Source: Acidaminobacter hydrogenoformans DSM 2784 (GTDB taxonomy: Bacteria; Bacillota; Clostridia; Peptostreptococcales; Acidaminobacteraceae). Taken from it: a DNA stretch of 64,000 nucleotides. The stretch's first letter is position 1. Each line of letters opens with the position of its first letter. The notes beneath the pieces were generated by a model that was given only the letters and a program-made list of their open reading frames with translations, made no database searches and had not been told where the DNA came from. Location of the stretch: positions 124,001-188,000 of the forward strand of contig NZ_FMWL01000005.1 in the NCBI RefSeq assembly GCF_900103005.1. The letters run 5' to 3'. The position numbers and the translations under genes are program-made. Shown here in pieces: positions 7,355-16,360 of the stretch.

Positions 7355-8641
7355 ATGAAACTCATAAAGCGCTATTTACTCCTTGCCGTGTTGATCGCCA
7401 TAGCCTCCCAGGTCAGCATCAGCGTCTTTGAAGCGGATTTTAGAATCACCGCGGGCATCATCATTTTTGCATTGTCACTGTTTCTGTATCCGAACCTGAA
7501 GCCCATCCCCCTCGGTTTAATCTCAGGGCTGGCCGTTTACGCCTCAAGGCTGCTCGTCTACTATCTGGGAAACGGGACACTTCGGGACGTCTGGCTGTCT
7601 TACCAGTTTGAAATTCTGTTTTACTTATTCTACAGCTTACTTTATGTGGGGCTGCGCCGCAGGCAGGAACAGTACAACTTGAACAAATTAGCCATACACC
7701 TTTTTATCTGTGATGTAGGCGCGAACCTTATAGAATTTTTTTCAAGACTTATGCTGACCCCAACCCACGCAAACAGTGAGCTATCACTTAGCGTCGCAGG
7801 GACACTGCTCTTTGTCGCCTTGATTCGCTCAGCGCTGATCTGGGTCGTGCTGACGGGGCTGAAGCATTACAAAAACCTGCTCCTTAAAGAGGAGCACGAA
7901 GTCCGTTATGCACGTCTCGTATGGCTGACCGCCCAGTTGAAGTCTGAGATGTACTGGATGGAAAAGAACATGGATGAGATTGAAAAGGTCATGACGAATG
8001 CCTATAAGCTGTTTGAGAATATCAAATTCATCCAGCGCCAGGAGGACTGGGGGGAGCAGGCCGTGACCATAGCCCGGGACGTCCATGAAATCAAGAAGGA
8101 GTACGCGCTGGCGGTCAGGGGCATAAAAGACTTGACCATGAGTGAAATGGTGGAGGGCGGCATGGAATTCAAGGACATTTGCAGGATCCTCAAAGATGCC
8201 ATGAAAAGGGAGCTTCAGAGCTTTGAAACTGAGATTGGGCTGACCATTGAAACGGGAGAAAACTTTTACACGTCCAAGCATTATTTTCTGATGTCCATTC
8301 TGAGAAATTTGATTATGAACAGTATGGATGCCATTGAAACCGGCGAAAAAACCGGTAAAATTGAATTGATCCACAAGGCGGGAGACACGCATCATCACTT
8401 TATTGTGTCGGATACTGGGTCGGGCATTGACCCGCAGGATCTGGCCGCCATTTTCACGCCTGGGTTTTCAACAAAGATCAACTATGAGACAGGCCATATC
8501 AACAGAGGCCTTGGACTCAGCGTGGTACAAAATATTGTGGAGAAAGAGCTCAATGGGGAAATTGGGGTGACTTCTGTCAAGGGTCAGGGGACGACCTTTG
8601 ACATTGCTATTCCTAAAGCAGATTTGGGGGACGCAGAATGA
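7355..8641 (+). CDS. membrane sensor histidine kinase, GlnK (YcbA)-like
   Basis: 428 aa. About five transmembrane helices fill residues 1-165, then a linker and a kinase core. The candidate phospho-acceptor is H244 in DVHEIKKEY. The HATPase domain shows the N box (NLIMNSMDAI), DTGSGI and the G2 box RGLGLSVV. The partner response regulator starts inside the stop codon (ATGA overlap). The regulator's C-terminal domain and the symporter next door match the Bacillus GlnK-GlnL-GlnT layout, in which the pair senses glutamine and switches on glutamine uptake. The assignment by context is an inference; signal specificity is not visible. Confidence 0.72.
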   Translation: MKLIKRYLLLAVLIAIASQVSISVFEADFRITAGIIIFALSLFLYPNLKPIPLGLISGLAVYASRLLVYYLGNGTLRDVWLSYQFEILFYLFYSLLYVGLRRRQEQYNLNKLAIHLFICDVGANLIEFFSRLMLTPTHANSELSLSVAGTLLFVALIRSALIWVVLTGLKHYKNLLLKEEHEVRYARLVWLTAQLKSEMYWMEKNMDEIEKVMTNAYKLFENIKFIQRQEDWGEQAVTIARDVHEIKKEYALAVRGIKDLTMSEMVEGGMEFKDICRILKDAMKRELQSFETEIGLTIETGENFYTSKHYFLMSILRNLIMNSMDAIETGEKTGKIELIHKAGDTHHHFIVSDTGSGIDPQDLAAIFTPGFSTKINYETGHINRGLGLSVVQNIVEKELNGEIGVTSVKGQGTTFDIAIPKADLGDAE

Positions 8642-9477
8642 GAATTTACATAGTTGAGGATGACAGCAATGTCATAAAGTATCTTAGCCATATCATTGTG
8701 GACTGCGATCTGGGAGAAGTGGTTGGAATCGCCCAGAATGGTGCTGCGGCTTATGATGAAATCCTGATGCTGAAGCCTGATCTGGTGCTGGTGGATCTGC
8801 TGATGCCGGGCAAAGATGGCATTACTTTGGTACAGGACATTAAAAAAGTCAATTCAAGGGTTCAGTTTGTCATGATCTCTCAGGTATCTTCCAAGGAAAT
8901 GATTGGCAGAGCCTATCAGAGCGGTGTGGAATACTACATTTCCAAGCCCGTCAACGCCATTGAAACCCAGAGCGTCATAAAGAAAGTAAAGGAAAAAATC
9001 AGCATTTACAACACCTTGAATCAGATCCAGAGCATTTTTTCTTCAGGGACTGAGCCAGCAGCAGAGACACCGCGAGACAGCAGGGAAGACGAAATCAGAA
9101 GGATCTTTCAGAAGATTGGCATTGTAGGTGAGGTGGGGAGTCAGGATATTCAGAGGGTGGTCCTCTATTTGCTGGACAGCGGAAAGGGCATGGCGGATTT
9201 CACCGTGAAGGAAATCTGCGGAAAATTTACGGACCAGACCAAGAGCATGGAACAGCGAATTAGGCGTACCGCGACCGTCGGCATGACCAATCTTGCCCAT
9301 ATGGGTATTGAGGATTACATGAACGAAACCCTGAATGAGCTGGGAAATGGCCTTTACAGCTATGAACAGATTAAAATTGAGATGGATTATATCAGAGGAA
9401 AGACCAAGAAGCGGGGAAAAGTGAACCTAAGAAAGTTTATTGATGGTATGGTATCCTTTTGCAAAGTCAATAAGTAA
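8638..9477 (+). CDS. response regulator, GlnL (YcbB)-like
   Basis: 279 aa. The receiver domain (residues 1-120) has the acidic pocket VEDD, phospho-acceptor D53 in LVDLLMPG and the conserved Lys in SKP. The C-terminal part (about 150-275) is not a common OmpR, NarL or LytTR domain; its features (DIQRVVLYLLD, MEQRIRRT, LNELGN) fit the YcbB family of DNA-binding domains. It overlaps the kinase gene by 4 bases. In Bacillus this regulator binds a direct repeat of two 6-mers separated by 4 bases upstream of the glutamine transporter gene. A repeat with that geometry lies at 9590-9605, ahead of the symporter gene. Confidence 0.72.
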   Translation: MRIYIVEDDSNVIKYLSHIIVDCDLGEVVGIAQNGAAAYDEILMLKPDLVLVDLLMPGKDGITLVQDIKKVNSRVQFVMISQVSSKEMIGRAYQSGVEYYISKPVNAIETQSVIKKVKEKISIYNTLNQIQSIFSSGTEPAAETPRDSREDEIRRIFQKIGIVGEVGSQDIQRVVLYLLDSGKGMADFTVKEICGKFTDQTKSMEQRIRRTATVGMTNLAHMGIEDYMNETLNELGNGLYSYEQIKIEMDYIRGKTKKRGKVNLRKFIDGMVSFCKVNK

Positions 9478-9485
9478 CACAAACA

Positions 9486-9527
9486 AGCTGTCCGGGTGGC
9501 AAAGCGCCGCCTCGGGCAGTTTTTTTA
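9486..9527 (+). terminator. intrinsic terminator after the regulator gene
   Basis: CTGTCCGGGTGGC and GCCGCCTCGGGCAG form an imperfect stem followed by seven or more T. Confidence 0.75.
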
Positions 9528-9589
9528 TTGGGGCAGTACGTCAGGGTTACAAAAAAGTTAGATTAAATATTCTGACAATATCGAAACCA

Positions 9590-9630
9590 TTTGAAACTTT
9601 TTGAAGGTCGTCGTTTAACATACATTTAAC
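9590..9630 (+). promoter_or_regulatory. direct-repeat operator candidate for the GlnL-like regulator
   Basis: TTTGAA at 9590-9595 and 9600-9605 repeat with a 10-base period (6-mer, N4, 6-mer). A second pair, TTTAAC at 9614-9619 and 9625-9630, repeats with an 11-base period. They lie 125-165 bases before the symporter start in an otherwise empty leader of about 225 bases. Confidence 0.5.
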
Positions 9631-9754
9631 AAAGATTTATCGACACAAATGAACACTCCGGTCAGCCATTCAATTTGCACGTTCATTTCAAGGAAAAAGT
9701 GTTAGTCTGCAAGGGTTTGAAATGCCGCATACAAAACGAATAGGAGAGGGTAAA

Positions 9755-11164
9755 ATGGAAATGATGAATTTAGTTGTCGATGGGGTTAACAAGGTTTTAT
9801 GGGATTACATACTGATCATAGCTCTCTTTGGGGTTGGGATCTACATGACGGTTCGCCTCAGGTTCCCACAGTTCACGAGGCTGATGCCGGCACTGAAGGA
9901 CATGGTGGCCGCCATCATAAGAAAGGAAAAAGCAGAAGAAGGCAAAATGTCGCCGTTTCAAGCGCTGGCGACGTCGGTTGCGGCACAGGTCGGCACCGGC
10001 AACATAGTGGGTGTAGCCACGGCAATCGCAGCGGGTGGTCCGGGGGCAGCCTTCTGGATGCTGGTGTCAGCCTTCTTTGGAATGGCGACCATTTTCAGCG
10101 AAGCCGTCCTTTCCCAGAAGTACCGGGAGAAGAAAAATGGCGAGTGGGTTGGAGGTCCGGCGTATTATATTAAAAATGGGTTGAAGTCAAAAGCCTTGGG
10201 GATGTTTTTCGCGGTGTCTTGTATTATCGCCCTTGGTATCGTTGGCGTTATGGTTCAGTCGAACTCAGTAGCGGGCTCCGTCAGCAGCGCCTTTGGGGTC
10301 CCCGTTTTCGCGGTGGCTGGTGTCCTCGCCGTCGTCGTCGCCCTCATTCTGATGGGCGGGATGGGCAGAATTGCTTCTTTCGCTGAAACAGTGGTTCCGG
10401 CAATGGCTGGTCTTTATATACTTGGAAGCTTGCTGATCATCCTGTTCAACATAGGCAGTCTGCTTCCGGTCATCAAAATGATCTTCCTTGGGGCGTTCAT
10501 GCCTCAGGCTATTGGTGGCGGTGTCCTGGGCATCACAGTCCAGCAAACGGTTCGTTTTGGGCTTGCCAGAGGTCTTTTCTCCAACGAAGCGGGCATGGGC
10601 TCGACGCCTCACTCCCATGCGGTAGCGGACGCGAAGCACCCTGCGGAGCAGGGCTTCACCGCCATGATTGGCGTCTTCATTTCAACCTTCCTGATTTGCC
10701 TGTCCACGGTCATGGTCAATCTTACCTCTGGAGCTTACAACGTGGGGATCTCAGCCGCTGAAATGACGGCCACGGCTACGGTGATGACACAAACGGGCTT
10801 CGCGGCGGGCTTTGGCGCTTTTGGCGGCATGTTCTTATCGATTTGCCTGTCCTTTTTCTCCCTGACCACTATTGTAGGCTGGTATTTCTTCGCTGAGTCC
10901 AATGTCAAGCTGGTGTTCAACTCTAAAGCGCTGACAGTCAACGTTTTCAAGGGTGTCGTGATCAGTGCTCTGGTGATAGGCACGCTGATCGATGCGGCTT
11001 TCGTATGGAAGCTGGCGGATCTGTTCATGGGTCTCATGGCGCTTCCCAATATCATAGCTATTCTGATGTTGTCGCGGGAGGTCGTGGACATCCTGAATCA
11101 CTACGACAGTACTCAAGCTGAGGAAGAGGCCTTTGAGCTTGTTGAGGCGGAGTTGGCGGCTTAG
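9755..11164 (+). CDS. sodium:amino acid symporter (AGCS family, GlnT/AlsT-like)
   Basis: 469 aa with about ten to eleven hydrophobic helices. Family signatures are visible: VGTGNIVGVATAI in the second helix region, GGPGAAFWM, and the late motif RGLFSNEAGMGSTPHSHA, all typical of alanine/glycine:cation symporters. The ATG at 9755 follows AGGAGAGGG; an upstream in-frame ATG at 9722 lacks a site. The family imports alanine, glycine or glutamine with sodium. Its position after a GlnK/GlnL-like pair favours glutamine, as for Bacillus GlnT, but alanine cannot be excluded. It ends at a bidirectional terminator. Confidence 0.9.
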   Translation: MEMMNLVVDGVNKVLWDYILIIALFGVGIYMTVRLRFPQFTRLMPALKDMVAAIIRKEKAEEGKMSPFQALATSVAAQVGTGNIVGVATAIAAGGPGAAFWMLVSAFFGMATIFSEAVLSQKYREKKNGEWVGGPAYYIKNGLKSKALGMFFAVSCIIALGIVGVMVQSNSVAGSVSSAFGVPVFAVAGVLAVVVALILMGGMGRIASFAETVVPAMAGLYILGSLLIILFNIGSLLPVIKMIFLGAFMPQAIGGGVLGITVQQTVRFGLARGLFSNEAGMGSTPHSHAVADAKHPAEQGFTAMIGVFISTFLICLSTVMVNLTSGAYNVGISAAEMTATATVMTQTGFAAGFGAFGGMFLSICLSFFSLTTIVGWYFFAESNVKLVFNSKALTVNVFKGVVISALVIGTLIDAAFVWKLADLFMGLMALPNIIAILMLSREVVDILNHYDSTQAEEEAFELVEAELAA

Positions 11165-11178
11165 AAGTATATTTAAAG

Positions 11179-11248
11179 TTAACAATAAGACCCGGAAGGG
11201 GAGATTGGTGTCTGTCAACCAATGTCCCCTTCCGGGTCTTATTGTTAA
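11179..11248. terminator. long bidirectional hairpin between convergent genes
   Basis: A stem of about 31 bp with one mismatch (arms 11179-11209 and 11218-11248) around an 8-base loop. A/T-rich flanks on both sides allow termination in either direction, for the symporter (+) and the ATPase (-). Confidence 0.85.
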
Positions 11249-11265
11249 TTTTAAATTTAATTAGT

Positions 11266-12528
11266 TCAAGGCTTAAGGCAACCAAGTGGCACAACGTAGA
11301 CCCCATCTTCTCTTTTATAAGCAAATTCAGTAGCGGTTAAAATCATTAAGAAGGATGGATCACCCATTTTATCCGTGTCTATGCGGTTTGAGAATTTAAA
11401 GAGATTTTCAGAGGCGAGATCGAATTCGTTTGCACCCATTTTGACTTCAATAGCAGCCCAACGTCCATCCCGAAGCACTAATACAGCATCTGACTCCAGT
11501 CCGGTTTTAGCTCTGAAGTGATAAAGGCTGCCACCTATGGCTTCTGCGTAAACGCGGAGGTCTCTGATGCATAAGGATTCAAATAGATAACCAAATGTGT
11601 TGAAATCATGCAGCAGCCTTTTTGAAGTGACTCCCATGACAGCAACGGCTATGGATGGATCTGTAAAATGCCGCTTTGATGATGTTCTAAGTGGTGTTTT
11701 GGATCGTAATGAGGGATTCCATGCAGGTAAGTCCTCAATAACAAAAATGCGCGACAATGCATTCAAATAGGATGAGACAGTTGGGAGGGAAATGCTTTCG
11801 TCAAAACCTTCCATGTCCCTTTTTAGCGTCGTTAAAGTGGCCTCGGTAGAAATATTTCTTGCAATGGAGCGCATCAAAGCTCGAACTTTATCCGGACTTT
11901 TTTCAACGTTGTCAACTCGTGAAATGTCTTGTTGAATAACGGCGTCTACATAATCCTGGACTCTTTTTTCAGCAATCTCAGGATCGATGCCTATTGAGGC
12001 TGGCCACCCGCCTCTGGAGATCACCTCTGAAAGTCTCTCTATGCTTATTGAATTTATTCCGGATATGTCATCTGGGTGATTGAATAAACTAAGAAGTGAA
12101 ACTGTGCCATTTGAATCCAAAGATTCAAAAAGGCTCATAGTTCTCATCCTTAGGCGCGAGATCCGGCCGGTTCCAGTATGTGCGGCAATATTATCTGCCG
12201 GTACGGCTGAACCGGTCAAAATAAACTGCCCTGTTTTGTCTCGTTGGTCAACCATGAATCTGACCGCATCCCATAAAACAGGCGCCATTTGCCATTCGTC
12301 AATTAGTCGTGGGGTGTCGCCTTGCAGTAGCAGCGACGGCTTTAAGGATGCCGCTTGAAGATGCGAGGCTTGTTTATCCGGATCTTGCATATATAATACA
12401 CTTCTTGCAGCCTCTGATGCAGTTCGTGTTTTTCCGCACCATTTTGGACCTTCTATTAAGACTGCACCTGACGCTAGCAGCGCTTTTTGAAGCAATTGGT
12501 CAGCAATGCGAGGCAAATATTCACCCAT
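11266..12528 (-). CDS. ATP-binding protein, AAA_14 / DUF4143 family
   Basis: 420 aa. The N-terminal P-loop ATPase has Walker A EGPKWCGKT (about residues 26-34) and a Walker B-like RLIDEWQ (about 94-100), then a sensor-like FILTGSA. The C-terminal half resembles the DUF4143 nuclease-like fold, with a conserved acidic ESLCIRDLRVYAE, Y-H-FR-KTGLESDAVL and AIEVKMG, which looks like a degenerate PD-(D/E)XK core. Proteins of this type are widespread, often horizontally moved, and mostly uncharacterised. The gene is isolated, opposite in strand to both neighbours, with its own A/T-rich upstream region. A ribosome binding site AAGGAGGG precedes the ATG. Confidence 0.85.
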   Translation of the reverse strand: MGEYLPRIADQLLQKALLASGAVLIEGPKWCGKTRTASEAARSVLYMQDPDKQASHLQAASLKPSLLLQGDTPRLIDEWQMAPVLWDAVRFMVDQRDKTGQFILTGSAVPADNIAAHTGTGRISRLRMRTMSLFESLDSNGTVSLLSLFNHPDDISGINSISIERLSEVISRGGWPASIGIDPEIAEKRVQDYVDAVIQQDISRVDNVEKSPDKVRALMRSIARNISTEATLTTLKRDMEGFDESISLPTVSSYLNALSRIFVIEDLPAWNPSLRSKTPLRTSSKRHFTDPSIAVAVMGVTSKRLLHDFNTFGYLFESLCIRDLRVYAEAIGGSLYHFRAKTGLESDAVLVLRDGRWAAIEVKMGANEFDLASENLFKFSNRIDTDKMGDPSFLMILTATEFAYKREDGVYVVPLGCLKP

Positions 12529-12562
12529 TCGTGACCCTCCTTTTTTGAGGTTGTTGTTCTAA

Positions 12563-12614
12563 TAGATCATGTGCGTTCGTTGTAGATCATCAAGAGCTAT
12601 AAATTTCAGATCAT
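12563..12614. repeat. three GATCAT repeats upstream of the ATPase gene
   Basis: TAGATCAT at 12563-12570 and 12583-12590, and CAGATCAT at 12607-12614, with 20- and 24-base periods. The close spacing in the promoter zone of the minus-strand ATPase gene suggests binding sites. Confidence 0.45.
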
Positions 12615-12680
12615 TTTAATAGAAAACTTATAGTTCGCTTCAATTATAATCTATTTTCTGGATTGGCTCAATTTTATTTA

Positions 12681-12726
12681 ATGATTTGGCGCGTTTTCAT
12701 TTTATGATTTGGCGCGGCTTCATTTT
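12681..12726. repeat. tandem 23-bp repeat in the intergenic region
   Basis: Two adjacent copies, 12681-12703 and 12704-12726, both starting ATGATTTGGCGCG and ending TTCATTTT, differing at two positions. The rest of the 385-base gap (12529-12913) is A/T-rich. I see no small gene in it and no clear sigma-A promoter for the plus-strand operon. Confidence 0.7.
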
Positions 12727-12913
12727 TTTTTGGCTTTTTGGAGGATATAAGCTTTCGCTAACCAATCGCTTGGAGCCTTATTTTTCTCATTTCGTCACAA
12801 ATCCTCACAAACGCCATGCCGCAAGCCTGTTAAAATTGAAAATTATGGGTATCATTCACTTATGAGCCAGGGGAACGCTCAAATCAGACATTCAAGTAAA
12901 GGGGAGGAGAGTT

Positions 12914-15235
12914 ATGAAAAAAGTATTGGGGCTTTTATTGCTTTTCTTACTGCTAATGTCCCTCGCCACAGGCTGCACGGGAAGTGAAGAGCCAGCGCCT
13001 GGCCCGGCGGAGGAACCCGTCAACGAGACGCCGCTGGTTGTGGGCTATCAGGCCTTCAGCCAGAAGTTCAGCCCGTTCTTTGCCACGACGGCCTATGACA
13101 TGGACGCCGTGACTCTGACCCAGGTGTCGCTGCTGACCACAGACCGCGTGGGCGGCATTGTCTACAATGCCATTGAAGGCGAGACGGTGAATTATGATGG
13201 CACTGACCACGAATATAAAGGGGTCGCGGATATCAAAGTCGACTTTGATGAAGCTGCAGACCTGACCACCTACTACATAAAAATCAGGGATGATGTGAAA
13301 TTCAGCGACGGCGAAGTTATGGACGCGGATGATATCATCTTCAATCTCTACGTGCTCTCAGATCCAAGCTACACGGGATCCTCAACAGTGTATTCCTTCC
13401 CAATCCTTGGGATGGTGAACTACAGGGAGAACAACTCCAAAGCTGAAGAGCTGGCGGTCACCCCTGAAGAGCTGGCAGCGGCCATGGACAATCCTACTGA
13501 GGAAATGAAGGCCTTCATGGAAGGCTTTGTCAGCGACGTGCTGACCTCGGAGCTGGACTGGGTCAAGAGCATTTATGGGGATCCAAACTATGAGAAATAC
13601 ACCACAGACTACCCGGTCGCAAAAGATCTCTTCGCGTTTTTCTACAGCATTGATGAAACCTATGATTCTACGGCAGTAGAGGATGAAATGACGGTCGTTT
13701 CTGACGTCATCGCTCAGTACGGCGCGGATTGGAAAACCCTGGGCGCCAACTATGGCGGCAGTGAAGGCTATTTCGCAGGAGATATTGAAGGCGAAATTGG
13801 CGGCATGGTCCTGAAGGACAAGCTGGCCGCTTCAGGCGGTACAGAAGTGCCTAATATAGAGGGCATCAAAAAACTCAGCCAGACAGAGGTCGAGGTCAAG
13901 GTCAAAGGCTTTGACGCCTCTGCCGTCTACAGCATCTGCGGCATTCAGGTCGCGCCACTTCATTATTATGGCGATGCGGCTGCCTATGATTATGACAACA
14001 ACAATTTCGGTTTTACCCGCGGGGATCTCTCCGGCATAGACGCCAAGACAACGGTGCCGATGGGCGCGGGTCCTTACAAATTCATTGAATACAAAGACAA
14101 GGTCGTCTACTACGAAGCAAACGAGCACTATTACAAAGGCGCGCCTAAAACGCCATTCCTGCAGCTGAAGGAAACCACAGATGCTGAAATGATCGCCGGC
14201 GTGGGTACGGGCGTTGTAGACATTGCAAATCCATCCGGCTCCAAAGCCAAATTCGACGAGCTGAAATCCTACAACACCAATAAAGAGGTCGTTGGAGACA
14301 AAATTGTCGCCAATTCCGTGGACAACCTGGGCTATGGCTACATTGGCATCAACGCCAAGACGGTCAACGTCAAGGGCGAGCCGGATTCCGAAGCCAGCAA
14401 GAATCTGAGAAAAGGCTTCGCGACTGTTTTCGCCGTTCACAGAGATGTCGCCATTGACAGCTATTATGGCGATGCCGCAGCCGTCATCAACTATCCAATT
14501 TCCAATACCTCTTGGGCTGCCCCTCAGAAATCTGATGCCGGCTACGAAGTCGCGTACTCTAAAACGGTTGAAGGCGACGGTATTTATACTGAGGGCATGG
14601 TAGCAGAAGACAAGTATACCGCTGCCCTTGAAGCGGCTAAGGGATTCTTCAAAGCTGCGGGGTTCACTTATGATGAAGCTTCCGGCAAATTCACCGCAGC
14701 TCCGGAAGGCGCCAAAATGGTCTATGAAGTGATCGTCCCTGGCGACGGCACCGGTGAGCACCCTGCTTTCGCGATTCTGACGGATACAAAAGCTGCCCTT
14801 GAAAAAATAGGCATTACCTTGACCATCAACGATCCTGCGGATTCCAATCTGCTTTGGGATACTCTGGACGCCAACACACACGAAATGTGGACGGCAGCCT
14901 GGGGCTCTACCATTGATCCGGACATGTACCAGGTCTACTTCAGCAAGAACGGCAAAGGCCTTGGCGGGACGGACAGCAATAACTACAACATTGCGGACCC
15001 TGAGCTGGACGAGCTGATCCTGGCGGCCAGAACGAGCGCGGATCAAGAATTCAGGAAAGCCACCTACAAACAATGCCTCGACATCATCCTCGACTGGGGC
15101 GTTGAAATTCCGACCTATCAGAGACAAAACCTCGTTATTTTCAGTCCGGAGCGCGTCAACATGGAAACCGTTACCCCGGACATCACCACCTATTGGGGTT
15201 GGATGAACGATCTTGAACTGCTTCAAATGAAGTAA
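12914..15235 (+). CDS. peptide ABC transporter substrate-binding lipoprotein
   Basis: 773 aa, longer than the usual 530-600 aa of OppA/DppA. A lipoprotein signal ends at LATGC (C21). The SBP_bac_5 fold is suggested by an early VGYQAF, IKIRDDVKFSDGE and DADDIIFNLYVLSD, and late segments such as LWDTLDANTHEMWTAAWGSTIDPDMYQVY. The extra length lies mostly in about residues 170-320, an acidic insert between the two lobes. It captures oligopeptides outside the cell for the permease and ATPases encoded downstream. A GGGGAGGAG site precedes the ATG. A stable hairpin separates it from the permease genes. Confidence 0.92.
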   Translation: MKKVLGLLLLFLLLMSLATGCTGSEEPAPGPAEEPVNETPLVVGYQAFSQKFSPFFATTAYDMDAVTLTQVSLLTTDRVGGIVYNAIEGETVNYDGTDHEYKGVADIKVDFDEAADLTTYYIKIRDDVKFSDGEVMDADDIIFNLYVLSDPSYTGSSTVYSFPILGMVNYRENNSKAEELAVTPEELAAAMDNPTEEMKAFMEGFVSDVLTSELDWVKSIYGDPNYEKYTTDYPVAKDLFAFFYSIDETYDSTAVEDEMTVVSDVIAQYGADWKTLGANYGGSEGYFAGDIEGEIGGMVLKDKLAASGGTEVPNIEGIKKLSQTEVEVKVKGFDASAVYSICGIQVAPLHYYGDAAAYDYDNNNFGFTRGDLSGIDAKTTVPMGAGPYKFIEYKDKVVYYEANEHYYKGAPKTPFLQLKETTDAEMIAGVGTGVVDIANPSGSKAKFDELKSYNTNKEVVGDKIVANSVDNLGYGYIGINAKTVNVKGEPDSEASKNLRKGFATVFAVHRDVAIDSYYGDAAAVINYPISNTSWAAPQKSDAGYEVAYSKTVEGDGIYTEGMVAEDKYTAALEAAKGFFKAAGFTYDEASGKFTAAPEGAKMVYEVIVPGDGTGEHPAFAILTDTKAALEKIGITLTINDPADSNLLWDTLDANTHEMWTAAWGSTIDPDMYQVYFSKNGKGLGGTDSNNYNIADPELDELILAARTSADQEFRKATYKQCLDIILDWGVEIPTYQRQNLVIFSPERVNMETVTPDITTYWGWMNDLELLQMK

Positions 15236-15244
15236 ACTGAAGAA

Positions 15245-15291
15245 TGGTGCGGCCAGAAGCCGGGAGCTCATTTCCCGGCTTCTGGCGCACC
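15245..15291 (+). promoter_or_regulatory. intercistronic hairpin after the binding-protein gene
   Basis: TGGTGCG-CCAGAAGCCGGGA pairs with TCCCGGCTTCTGG-GCACCA, about 20 bp with one mismatch. No T run follows, which suits mRNA stabilisation or partial attenuation so that the binding protein is made in excess over the permease. Confidence 0.65.
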
Positions 15292-15355
15292 AGTCAACGC
15301 CTCATGACAGCGATAAAGAATCCCATTAAGACAGAAAGAAAAAGAGGGGCTTGCG

Positions 15356-16342
15356 ATGCGCAAATATGTGCTGAAAAGACTTTTAATTTCAGTAGGACTC
15401 TTATTTTTTGTGTCCCTGATCATTTACATCTTGATGAGAAGCCTGCCAACCTCTTATGTTGAAGCCCAGGCCCGGACGCTTTCCATGAGGCCGGGCGCCA
15501 AAAGCTATACGGACTGGCTGCTTCAGCTTCAGCAGGCATACGGGCTTGACGTTGGCATTGTTCCGGGCTTTTTCAGGTGGCTGTCCAACGCCGCGTCCGG
15601 AAATTTTGGAGATTCCTGGGCATTTAATGTGCCGGTGACACAAAAGTTTACCGAGGTCATCTGGGACTCCTTTATCCTGGCGTCCATAGCACTGTTCCTT
15701 CAAGTCATGATTTCCATTCCCCTTGGGATTCACGCCGCCAGGAAGCAATATAGCAGGTCAGACTACGCCATTACGGTGTTCGCGCTTCTTGGCATCTCAC
15801 TGCCGACCTTTTTCTTTGCCACGGTGCTTAAGCTGATCTTTTCGGTCTGGCTGGGGTGGTTCGACCTTTATGGTAAGGTAGGCAGAGACTATATGCAGCT
15901 GGACGCTTTTGGAAAATTCATGGATGTGTCCAGTCACTTCGTGCTGCCCATTATGACCCTGACCATTATAGGTGTCGGCAGTCTCATGAGGTATACCCGG
16001 ACGAATATGCTCGAGGTGCTCAACGCGGATTTCATCCGAACAGCAAGAGCCAAGGGCCTTTCGGAAAGACGTGTCATCAATTATCATGCCTTCAGAAATA
16101 CCCTGATCCCTATTGTGACCATCCTGGGCGGCTCGCTGCCCGGACTGTTTGCCGGCGCGCTGATCACCGAGACGCTGTTCCAGATCCCGGGCATTGGCTA
16201 CACGGGCTATCAGGCTATGGTCAGCGGCGACATCCCCTTCACCATGTTTTACATGGTGTTTTTGGCAGTCCTGACCTTGCTGGGCACGTTGATCGCGGAT
16301 ATTCTGTACGCGGTAGTCGACCCAAGGGTCAGAATCAGATGA
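15356..16342 (+). CDS. peptide ABC transporter permease, OppB-like
   Basis: 328 aa. The first helix begins RKYVLKRLLISVGLL, and the remaining helices follow a periplasm-like loop with a GNFGDSW motif. The EAA loop that contacts the ATPases is visible near residues 215-240 (DFIRTARAKGLSERRVINYHAFRN). The C-terminus holds PGIGYTG and DPRVRIR. Its start follows AGAGGGGC. It forms the translocation channel with the OppC-like protein encoded 18 bases downstream. Confidence 0.93.
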   Translation: MRKYVLKRLLISVGLLFFVSLIIYILMRSLPTSYVEAQARTLSMRPGAKSYTDWLLQLQQAYGLDVGIVPGFFRWLSNAASGNFGDSWAFNVPVTQKFTEVIWDSFILASIALFLQVMISIPLGIHAARKQYSRSDYAITVFALLGISLPTFFFATVLKLIFSVWLGWFDLYGKVGRDYMQLDAFGKFMDVSSHFVLPIMTLTIIGVGSLMRYTRTNMLEVLNADFIRTARAKGLSERRVINYHAFRNTLIPIVTILGGSLPGLFAGALITETLFQIPGIGYTGYQAMVSGDIPFTMFYMVFLAVLTLLGTLIADILYAVVDPRVRIR

Positions 16343-16360
16343 CGGAGGTGACACAGGGAT

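Noticed and set aside
13832..15271. A 479-codon open frame on the minus strand opposite the peptide-binding protein
   Set aside because: It is the mirror of a gene with clear family motifs, has no ribosome binding site or recognisable domain, and arises from biased third codon positions.
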